A stretch of DNA of 5,068 bases from Nocardiopsaceae bacterium (lineage in GTDB: Bacteria > Actinomycetota > Actinomycetes > Streptosporangiales > Streptosporangiaceae): contig JAIRTY010000830.1 of the NCBI GenBank assembly GCA_031254715.1, positions 1 through 5,068 on the forward strand. The letters are read 5' to 3'. Positions within the stretch are counted from its first letter, which is position 1. The number at the start of each line of letters is the position of its first letter. Below, piece after piece: positions 1-5,068 of this stretch. The position numbers and the translations under genes were made by a program. Under the pieces are notes generated by a model. The model ran no database searches and was not told where the DNA came from. It was given only the letters and a program-made list of their open reading frames with translations.

Positions 1-1
1 G

Positions 2-931
2 CTGAGCTGGGCCGCGATCCGGTTCGGCCCCAGAGGGGTCACCTGTGCGGCCGCGTTGATCGCCACTGTGGCGGAATGGGCCACCATCACCGATCACGGC
101 TTGTTCGCGGCAATCGCCAGTCACGACGACAGCGCGCAAGCGGTATGGCTCCTGCAGTTGTTCCTGGCGATAGCGATTCTCGGCGGGCTGGTGGCGGCTA
201 ACCAGGTCGCCGAGCTCAGCCGTGCCGAAGCGGCCTGTCGCCAAAGTGAGAGAGCCGAACGCGAGGCCCGCTCAGCGGCCGCGGAGGCGCAGGCCGCTGA
301 GCGCAGCCGGCTGGCCAGGGAACTGCATGACTCGGTCTCGCAGGCCCTGTTCTCCATGACCATGCATGCGCGCACCGCCCAGATCGCCCTGGCGCGCGGC
401 GCGCACCCGGCCAGCGGGCCACTGGCCCGGGCGATCGATCAGCTGGGGGACCTGACCGCCGGCGCCCTGGCCGAGATGCGGGCACTCATCTTCGAGCTTC
501 GCCCCGGCGCGCTCGCCGAAGAAGGCCTGGTGGCCGCGCTGGTCCGGCAGGCCGCCGCCATCTCAGCCCGGGAACAGATACCCATCACGGTCGATGGCCC
601 GGCTGAACGTCTGCCCCTGACTGCCCCGGCAGAGGAAAACAGCTACCGGATCGTGCTGGAAGCCCTTCACAATGCGGTCAAGCACGCCGCTGCGACGCAC
701 GCCGCCGTCACCGTGGTCCCGGAGTGCCCGGTCGTGCGCATCACCGTGGCCGACGACGGCTGCGGCTTCGATATCAACGCCCAGTGCCCAGGGAAACTCG
801 GGCTGCGCACCATGGCCGAGCGGGCGGACAAAATCCGCGGTGACCTGCAAGTCACCACGATGCCAGGCGCCGGTACCCGGATACAGCTCGCCGTGCCAGC
901 CGAGCTGAGCCCGCCCGGCAAGGGGGGATGA
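2..931 (+). CDS. Sensor histidine kinase, NarL/DesK type (HisKA_3), 5'-truncated by window edge
   Basis: Membrane-bound sensor kinase that would autophosphorylate on His and pass the phosphate to the response regulator encoded next to it. The frame is open to the first base, so the true start lies upstream; 309 residues are visible. Visible residues 1-68 resemble the end of a MASE1-type membrane sensor: a WAAIRFGPRG stretch, then hydrophobic segments near 15-30 and 45-67. Residues about 70-105 form an Ala/Glu/Arg-rich signalling helix, probably coiled coil. The HisKA_3 H-box is RELHDSVSQ with phospho-acceptor His109 (codon 326-328). The HATPase domain follows: N-box around Asn224 (EALHNAVKH), G1 box ADDGCGF (about 250-256), G2 box GKLGLRTM (about 264-271). 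It ends on TGA overlapping the next start (ATGA), the usual translational coupling of a kinase/regulator pair. The ligand is unknown. The kinase assignment is very secure; the MASE1 assignment is moderate because only its end is present. Confidence 0.95.
   Translation: MSWAAIRFGPRGVTCAAALIATVAEWATITDHGLFAAIASHDDSAQAVWLLQLFLAIAILGGLVAANQVAELSRAEAACRQSERAEREARSAAAEAQAAERSRLARELHDSVSQALFSMTMHARTAQIALARGAHPASGPLARAIDQLGDLTAGALAEMRALIFELRPGALAEEGLVAALVRQAAAISAREQIPITVDGPAERLPLTAPAEENSYRIVLEALHNAVKHAAATHAAVTVVPECPVVRITVADDGCGFDINAQCPGKLGLRTMAERADKIRGDLQVTTMPGAGTRIQLAVPAELSPPGKGG
920..927 (+). promoter_or_regulatory. Purine-rich ribosome binding site of the response regulator
   Basis: AAGGGGGG lies at the very end of the kinase gene. 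Measured from its AAGG core it is 4 nt from ATG 928 and 10 nt from ATG 934. Measured from its last G it abuts 928 and is 6 nt from 934. It therefore does not decide cleanly between the two starts. Confidence 0.5.
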
Positions 932-1623
932 GAATGACCGGTCCCCTCGGCCCGCCCGGCCAGCTACGGGTCCTGCTGGTCGATGATCATGCCATCGTTC
1001 GCGCCGGGGTACGCGGCTATCTGGAGCTGATCAGCGACATTTCCGTGGTCGGAGAAGCGCGGAATGGGGAGCAGGCCCTGGACCGCATCGCCGTTCTCGA
1101 GCCGGCCGGCCTGTCGCCGGACGTGGTGCTGATGGACCTCGTGATGCCGGAGATGGACGGGATCGAAGCAACCCGGCGGATCAAGGAGCGGTGGCCGGAC
1201 ATTGAGATAGTTGCGATCACCAGCTTCCTCGAAGAGGCCAAGGTGCGTTCCGCACTGGAAGCAGGAGCGGGCGGTTACCTGCTCAAGGATGCCGACGCCG
1301 ATCAGGTCGCGGCCGCGATCAGGGGGGCTGCCGCCGGCCAGTGCCACCTGGACCCTGCCGTCGGCAAGCTGCTCGCTGACTCGCTTCGCGCCCCGCCCTC
1401 GGCAGCTGCCACCCTTACCCAGCGCGAACGCGAGGTGCTCGCCCTCGTGGCCAGCGGAGCAACCAACCGGCAGATCGCCAACCGGCTCGCCATAGCTGAG
1501 CGCACCGCACGCACCCACGTATCCAGTATTCTCGCCAAGCTCGGCCTGGTTTCCCGCACCCAGGCCGCGCTCTGGGCGGTACAGCACGGCCTGGCAGCCC
1601 CAGCCCGGCCGGGCTCATCCTGA
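928..1623 (+). CDS. NarL/FixJ-family response regulator (receiver + LuxR-type HTH)
   Basis: DNA-binding transcription factor, the likely cognate partner of the kinase just upstream. The 231-aa length is typical of the family. Receiver, residues about 13-135: acidic pair Asp19-Asp20 in LLVDDHAIVRAG, phospho-acceptor Asp70 in VVLMDLVMPEMDG, switch Thr98 (AITS), and Lys120 in GYLLKDA. All canonical positions are intact, so it should be phosphorylatable. A short Ala/Pro linker leads to a GerE/LuxR HTH at about 163-222 (LTQREREVLALVASGATN, then ERTARTHVSSILAKL as the recognition-helix region). The ATG overlaps the kinase stop (ATGA). An in-frame ATG at 934 is an alternative start that would remove two residues. 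Targets are not shown by the sequence; by position, its own operon and the secreted-protein genes downstream are the natural candidates. Resemblance is to the LiaR/DevR-like group, too broad for a gene name. Confidence 0.95.
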   Translation: MRMTGPLGPPGQLRVLLVDDHAIVRAGVRGYLELISDISVVGEARNGEQALDRIAVLEPAGLSPDVVLMDLVMPEMDGIEATRRIKERWPDIEIVAITSFLEEAKVRSALEAGAGGYLLKDADADQVAAAIRGAAAGQCHLDPAVGKLLADSLRAPPSAAATLTQREREVLALVASGATNRQIANRLAIAERTARTHVSSILAKLGLVSRTQAALWAVQHGLAAPARPGSS

Positions 1624-1654
1624 CTCTCCCGCGTACCTCACGCTGGCACCGGGC

Positions 1655-1673
1655 CGGCTGAATGACGCAGCCG
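1655..1673 (+). repeat. Small inverted repeat / possible hairpin after the response regulator
   Basis: CGGCTG at 1655-1660 is the exact reverse complement of CAGCCG at 1668-1673, with a 7-nt loop. A competing 5-bp stem can form between 1652-1656 (GGCCG) and 1678-1682 (CGGCC). There is no T-run, so it is not a standard intrinsic terminator. It could be a weak attenuator or processing structure, or chance in GC-rich DNA. Confidence 0.25.
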
Positions 1674-1735
1674 AAATCGGCCGGACTGCCGCTGCGCGTC
1701 CGCGATACCCACGGCACGATAGGTGAACCCGCATC

Positions 1736-1740
1736 AGGAG
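1736..1740 (+). promoter_or_regulatory. Ribosome binding site of the solo receiver gene
   Basis: AGGAG lies 9 nt before ATG 1750. This fixes the start there rather than at the in-frame GTG 1723, which would place the Shine-Dalgarno motif inside the gene. Confidence 0.75.
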
Positions 1741-1749
1741 TTGCCCGTC

Positions 1750-2130
1750 ATGACCGCCGCCAGCCCCGAGATCCGGGTCCTGGTCGTCGAGAGCGACCAG
1801 CGAGTACGAACGGCGCTCTGCCAGCTGCTGGCCAGCGAGCCAGGCCTGGCATATTGCGGCGAAGCCGCCGACGCGCCCGGAGCACTGGCCCAACTGGCCG
1901 CCCAGTCTCCGACCGCCATGCTGATAGACCCCTTGCTGCCCACCGCAGCCGACGGAATGACTGTGCTGCGCACCGCCACCAGCACCGGGACCCGCGTCGT
2001 CGTGCTCACCGCCGACCGGTCGCTGCGGAGCGCCGCCCGCCGTCTCGGCATCGGTGCGGTCCTGGACAAGGACGGCGACCACGAACAACTCCTGGCCGTT
2101 CTGCACGGGGCCCCGGCTGCAAGCGAGTAA
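1750..2130 (+). CDS. Stand-alone receiver-domain protein (single-domain response regulator) with altered acidic pocket
   Basis: A 126-aa protein consisting only of a receiver domain; no HTH or other output domain follows before the stop or in the DNA behind it. The fold signature is clear: strand 1 IRVLVVESDQRVR, phospho-acceptor Asp60 in AMLIDPLLP, switch Thr87 in VVVLTAD, and Lys107 in AVLDKDGD. The odd point is the metal-binding acidic pair, normally Asp-Asp, here Glu14-Ser15 followed by Asp16, so Mg2+ binding and phosphorylation kinetics may differ. Known roles of single-domain receivers include phosphate sinks, phosphorelay intermediates and protein-protein switches; which applies here is not visible. 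It may take phosphate from the kinase encoded two genes upstream, or be a shortened NarL-type regulator that lost its HTH. It is 126 nt after the regulator and 144 nt before the first secreted-protein gene, all on one strand. A GTG start at 1723 would add nine residues but lacks a suitable Shine-Dalgarno. Confidence 0.88.
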   Translation: MTAASPEIRVLVVESDQRVRTALCQLLASEPGLAYCGEAADAPGALAQLAAQSPTAMLIDPLLPTAADGMTVLRTATSTGTRVVVLTADRSLRSAARRLGIGAVLDKDGDHEQLLAVLHGAPAASE

Positions 2131-2264
2131 CGGCGGCTCCCTGGGCGCCTGACAAAAGTTCAAAGCGGAGCGACTCCCCCATGAACCTCGCAGTCCGCGC
2201 GCGCTGGCTCTTTCATGCCGCTGCACCCCGGCGTAGCCTTCGTGGTGGTGCCCCAGCGGGGAAG

Positions 2265-2269
2265 AAGGG
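2265..2269 (+). promoter_or_regulatory. Ribosome binding site of the first BNR-repeat gene
   Basis: AAGGG, within GAAGAAGGG, lies 5 nt before ATG 2275. It supports that start over the in-frame ATG 2215, which has no Shine-Dalgarno and would put 20 non-signal-like residues before the signal peptide. Confidence 0.65.
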
Positions 2270-2274
2270 CCGCC

Positions 2275-3708
2275 ATGTACCGCTTATGGTTCCCGATCCT
2301 GGTTGTGGCGGCGCTGGCGGCCGCCGCTCTGGCGGCCATTCCGGCCACGGCCGCGACCGGGTCCCGGATCGCGGTGACGACGCCAGCCAACGTCGACATC
2401 AGCCAGCGGCATCTGAACGAATCCGAAGAGACGGTCGCCGTCAACCCGGCCGACCCCGGCAACATCGTGACGGTAACCAACGTGGGCCATGGGGAGGCTG
2501 GGCTGTCGGCCGGGATGCTCGAAGGCGTGAGCTTCGACGGCGGCAAGACATGGGCGACCAAGCTGATCGGCCTGGGCGCGGGCGACCCGCTCGGCGACGC
2601 GTGCTGCGATCCGAGCCTGTCCTTCGACCAGTACGGGAACTTGTTCCTGACCTACCTGTACGAGACGGAGGACCAGGTCCCGGTCGCGCTCAGCACCGAC
2701 GGCGGTCTCAGTTTCCATGTGATTGCCAACATCTCCAAGGCCGGCCTGCCCGGCAAGAGGTCGGGAGGGGACAACCGCGGGCTGTTCCGCTTCGTCGATC
2801 AGCCGACCATCACCGCGGCGCGCGGCGAGGCCTGGGTGGTATTCAACGCGGGCGGCCCGATCGCCGCCGCCGGTGCCCGGGTCAGCGGGCTCGGCCAGGT
2901 CAGCCCGTTCGGCCCGGTCGAGGTTGCGCCCGGGACCAACAACTGCACCTACGGTGATGTCGCCATCGGCCCGTCCGGCCAGGTTATGCAGACCTGCAAC
3001 CTGACCGAGAGCGGGCAGGGCGGCGGCAAGATCTTCGTGAACGTTGACTCCGACGGGCTCGGCCCAGCCGGATTCGGGCGCCGCATCTTCGTCACCCAGA
3101 CCCATGTCGGCGGCTTCGATTTCATCCCCCCGCAACCGGATCGCTCGATCGACGCAGAAGCGGGCCTGGCCTGGGACCGCACGACCGGCCCGCACGCCGG
3201 GCGCGTATACCTGGTCTACACGGCCGAGCACCCCAACGAGAGCAACAACACCGACATCTACGTGCGCCACTCCGACGACAACGGCGCCACATGGAGCCCG
3301 GCGATCCGGGTGAACGACGACACCACCGCCAGCACCCAGTTCCTGCCGAAGATCTCGCTTGATCCCACCACCGGCAACATAGCGGTGGGCTGGTATGACT
3401 CCCGGAACGACCTCGGCACCGGCGGGCCCGGCGACACCGACGGTCTCCCGGATGACGACGCCCAGTTCTGGGGGGCGTTCAGCACCAACGGTGGCGCGAG
3501 CTTCACCCGCAACATCCAGATCAGCGCGGGGACCTCCAACTCCCATGACTCCGGGAACGGCATCGACTACGGGGACTACTCCGGGCTGTCGTTCTACGGC
3601 GGGACCGCCCATCCCGTCTGGTCGGACAACTCTGACAGCACGGGGAACAACCCGGACGGCGCGCTGCACCAGCTGGACATCTACACCGCAGCGGTGCCCG
3701 TGCCATAG
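2275..3708 (+). CDS. Secreted BNR/Asp-box repeat protein, sialidase-like beta-propeller
   Basis: Exported protein of 477 aa. Residues 1-26 form a Sec-type signal peptide: short n-region with Arg3, hydrophobic Ala/Leu/Val core, and an A-T-A cleavage site near 24-26. The mature part carries four Asp-box motifs (S-x-D/N-x-G-x-x-W/F): SFDGGKTW at 86-93, STDGGLSF at 140-147, SDDNGATW at 333-340, and STNGGASF at 403-410. These mark blade turns of sialidase-type propellers. Other propeller-like segments are VAVNPADPGNIV (54-65) and SLDPTTGNIAVGWYDSRND (361-379). An acidic loop at 387-395 (DTDGLPDDD) could bind calcium. Four Cys are present (110, 111, 224, 241), two of them adjacent, so disulfides are likely outside the cell. 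No F/Y-R-I-P sialidase motif is seen, so the substrate is unknown and a non-catalytic glycan- or protein-binding role is possible. Codon 4 is the rare TTA. Only 41 nt separate it from the next, related gene, suggesting co-transcription. Confidence 0.93.
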   Translation: MYRLWFPILVVAALAAAALAAIPATAATGSRIAVTTPANVDISQRHLNESEETVAVNPADPGNIVTVTNVGHGEAGLSAGMLEGVSFDGGKTWATKLIGLGAGDPLGDACCDPSLSFDQYGNLFLTYLYETEDQVPVALSTDGGLSFHVIANISKAGLPGKRSGGDNRGLFRFVDQPTITAARGEAWVVFNAGGPIAAAGARVSGLGQVSPFGPVEVAPGTNNCTYGDVAIGPSGQVMQTCNLTESGQGGGKIFVNVDSDGLGPAGFGRRIFVTQTHVGGFDFIPPQPDRSIDAEAGLAWDRTTGPHAGRVYLVYTAEHPNESNNTDIYVRHSDDNGATWSPAIRVNDDTTASTQFLPKISLDPTTGNIAVGWYDSRNDLGTGGPGDTDGLPDDDAQFWGAFSTNGGASFTRNIQISAGTSNSHDSGNGIDYGDYSGLSFYGGTAHPVWSDNSDSTGNNPDGALHQLDIYTAAVPVP

Positions 3709-3735
3709 CAGCCCAAGCGGGTCGGCGACTCATAC

Positions 3736-3740
3736 GGAGG
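3736..3740 (+). promoter_or_regulatory. Ribosome binding site of the second BNR-repeat gene
   Basis: GGAGG lies 9 nt upstream of ATG 3750. It is the strongest Shine-Dalgarno match in the window and fixes the start of the last gene. Confidence 0.8.
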
Positions 3741-3749
3741 GTAGATCCC

Positions 3750-5068
3750 ATGTTACGGACGTTCGTGGTCGCCGGCGCGGCACTGGCGGCCGCGCTCACG
3801 GTTCCTGGCAGCGCCGCTGCCAGCGGTCCGGGCTGGTCAGCCAGCGTTCCCTTCACCAATCAGGTGGCCAGCTCGCCGACGACAGGGGGCGGTTACCCGG
3901 TGCCGCCGGGGCAGACGTTCCCGGAACCGGGCACGTGCCGGGCCGGCACGCTCGACTCGAACCACTCCGAGTCATGGCTCGCGGTCAAGCCGGGTACCGA
4001 GGACCTGGTTGGTTCCTCGAAGTTCTTCTTCGGGAACTACTCGAAGTTCTACGACCACTCCCTCGGCTCTTACCGCATCCTCGGCGGCAGGCCGGCCGGC
4101 GACAACCAGGTGCAGGGGTATGACTGCGTCTCGGCCGGAACCCAGGCGATGCCGCCGAGCTGGACCAACCTGACCGACCCGAACGTCGCGTTCGACACCA
4201 AGGGGCGGGTGTACCAGACGACGCTGCCGTTCAACGCCTTCTGGGGTGGTTCGACGCTGCACCCCAATGGCGCGATCGACGTCTCCTACTCCGACGACAT
4301 GGGCCAGCACTGGGTCAAGGGGAACGGCGGGCGCGACCTGGAGCAGTCCCCGAACTCCTCGGCGAGGCAGGCAGGTCATGTCGAGGACAAGCAGTGGGTC
4401 GCGGTGAACGACATCCCTGGCAGCCCGTTCCAGGACCACGTCTACTCCACGTGGGATGTCATCAACGGGAACACAACGAAGATCCGGGTCGCAGTGTCGC
4501 GCGATCGCGGTCAGTCGTTCTCCAAGGCCATCACGCTGACCTCGCCGTCGCAGTCGGGACCGGCGAACAGCAGCAGCTACCCGTCCATCGATGCCGCCGG
4601 GAACGTCTACCTCGGCTACGAGTCGGACCCGGTTAACGGCCATGGCCCGGCGAGCGTCTTTGTCACCCGCTCCACCGACGACGGCGCCCACTGGGGTCCC
4701 TTTGTCCGCGCCGCGACCTTCACCGTCCACTCTCTGCCCAACACCACCTTCCGGCTGGGGATCCCGGAGAGCTTTGCCGCCAGCCCGACCCACCCGGGGC
4801 ACCTGTACGTGGCTTACGAGACGTGGAACGGCACCAGCATGGATGTCGAGTTCACGCAGTCCACCGACGGTGGGCTCACCTGGTCACCGCCGGTCAAGGT
4901 CAATGACAACGTGGACGCGCCGGGGCAGCCGACCGACCAGTTCCAGCCGGAGGTCGCGGCCGGACCGAACGGGGCCGTGGCCGTGGCCTTTTACGACCGC
5001 CGGGCCTCCTGCCCCAGCGACCCGAGCGTCCTGCCTGCCGACGTGGGAAGGACGAACTTCTGCATCGG
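3750..5068 (+). CDS. Secreted BNR/Asp-box repeat protein, sialidase-like, 3'-truncated by window edge
   Basis: The frame from ATG 3750 stays open to the last base: 439 full codons, C-terminus missing. Residues 1-24 form a signal peptide (Arg3, hydrophobic Ala/Val/Leu core, PGSAAA before the probable cleavage after Ala24). Four Asp boxes are visible: SDDMGQHW at 181-188, SRDRGQSF at 250-257, STDDGAHW at 308-315, and STDGGLTW at 371-378. The segment VEDKQWVAVND (211-221) resembles the D-K-x-W-x-A-V element common in secreted BNR proteins. Residues 371-418 parallel 333-378 of the preceding gene product: Asp box, then SP-x-V/I-K/R-VND, then a QF-x-P strand, then YD-R. The N-terminal region, about 30-135, has no counterpart there, so the two are diverged relatives rather than copies. 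Visible Cys are 63, 126, 421 and 438. No F/Y-R-I-P motif is evident (YRIL at 108-111 and FRLGIP at 334-339 are only partial matches). If it ends like its neighbour, roughly another 100 residues lie outside. Codon 2 is TTA. Sialidase activity is not established. Confidence 0.92.
   Translation, partial: MLRTFVVAGAALAAALTVPGSAAASGPGWSASVPFTNQVASSPTTGGGYPVPPGQTFPEPGTCRAGTLDSNHSESWLAVKPGTEDLVGSSKFFFGNYSKFYDHSLGSYRILGGRPAGDNQVQGYDCVSAGTQAMPPSWTNLTDPNVAFDTKGRVYQTTLPFNAFWGGSTLHPNGAIDVSYSDDMGQHWVKGNGGRDLEQSPNSSARQAGHVEDKQWVAVNDIPGSPFQDHVYSTWDVINGNTTKIRVAVSRDRGQSFSKAITLTSPSQSGPANSSSYPSIDAAGNVYLGYESDPVNGHGPASVFVTRSTDDGAHWGPFVRAATFTVHSLPNTTFRLGIPESFAASPTHPGHLYVAYETWNGTSMDVEFTQSTDGGLTWSPPVKVNDNVDAPGQPTDQFQPEVAAGPNGAVAVAFYDRRASCPSDPSVLPADVGRTNFCI

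Noticed and set aside
56..58. TTG as start of the histidine kinase
   Set aside because: The frame is open upstream to base 2 and the preceding residues (LSWAAIRFGPRG) fit a membrane sensor domain, so this is an internal Leu of a truncated gene.
964..1587. Open frame of 207 codons on the minus strand
   Set aside because: Antisense to the response regulator, with no family resemblance.
2181..2274. Possible short leader reading frame starting at ATG 2181 with GGAG 10 nt before it
   Set aside because: It does not end before the first BNR gene but runs deep into it out of frame, giving Arg/Gly-rich nonsense. A role as a regulatory leader cannot be supported from sequence.
2215..2274. Upstream ATG start for the first BNR gene
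   Set aside because: There is no Shine-Dalgarno before 2215, and the extra 20 residues would precede a clean signal peptide that begins at 2275.
2131..2274. Remnant of a LuxR HTH after the solo receiver
   Set aside because: No frame in this gap resembles the LTxRE-type HTH, so there is no visible sign of a recent frameshift that split a full regulator.
1662..2957. Open frame of 431 codons on the plus strand overlapping the receiver and the first BNR gene
   Set aside because: The translation is Arg/Gly/Pro-rich low-complexity with no domain, and it overlaps two well-supported genes in another frame.
2284..3669. Long open frame of 461 codons on the minus strand
   Set aside because: It mirrors the first BNR gene, is Val/Gly/Ala/Arg-rich without a recognisable domain, and the + strand has signal peptide, Shine-Dalgarno and Asp boxes. 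It is a GC-rich antisense shadow.
3709..3749. Terminator between the two BNR genes
   Set aside because: The 41-nt gap has no stem-loop plus T-run, which fits co-transcription.
3972..4802. Open frame of 276 codons on the minus strand
   Set aside because: It lies entirely opposite the second BNR gene, whose frame is clearly coding; no domain is recognisable.

Overview
This GC-rich window looks like chromosomal DNA from a high-GC Gram-positive bacterium (Actinomycetota, possibly a filamentous actinomycete). The basis is codons ending almost always in G or C, Ala/Gly/Arg-rich proteins, and NarL-type two-component genes. The genus cannot be fixed from sequence alone. All five genes lie on the + strand, and both ends of the window cut through a gene.

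Left part (1-2130), signalling: the C-terminal 309 residues of a membrane histidine kinase (MASE1-like membrane end, HisKA_3 dimerisation domain, HATPase) overlap by four bases with a full-length NarL/FixJ-family response regulator (receiver plus LuxR-type HTH). After a 126-nt gap comes a 126-residue stand-alone receiver domain. It has no output domain and a changed acidic pocket.

Right part (2275-5068), secreted proteins: two consecutive genes, 41 nt apart, encode exported proteins with signal peptides and four Asp-box (BNR) repeats each, the signature of sialidase-like beta-propellers. The first is complete (477 aa). The second starts at 3750 and runs off the window without a stop (at least 439 aa). 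They share a homologous C-terminal block but differ elsewhere. Neither shows a clear F/Y-R-I-P sialidase motif, so enzymatic sialidase activity is unproven.

A plausible reading (inference) is that the kinase senses a signal at the membrane, phosphorylates the NarL-type regulator and perhaps the solo receiver, and the cluster controls export of the two propeller proteins. The most striking detail is that the only two in-frame TTA leucine codons in the visible coding sequence are codon 4 of the first secreted gene and codon 2 of the second. In Streptomyces this pattern marks genes under translational control by the rare bldA tRNA. No RNA genes, mobile elements, CRISPR arrays or convincing promoters were found.
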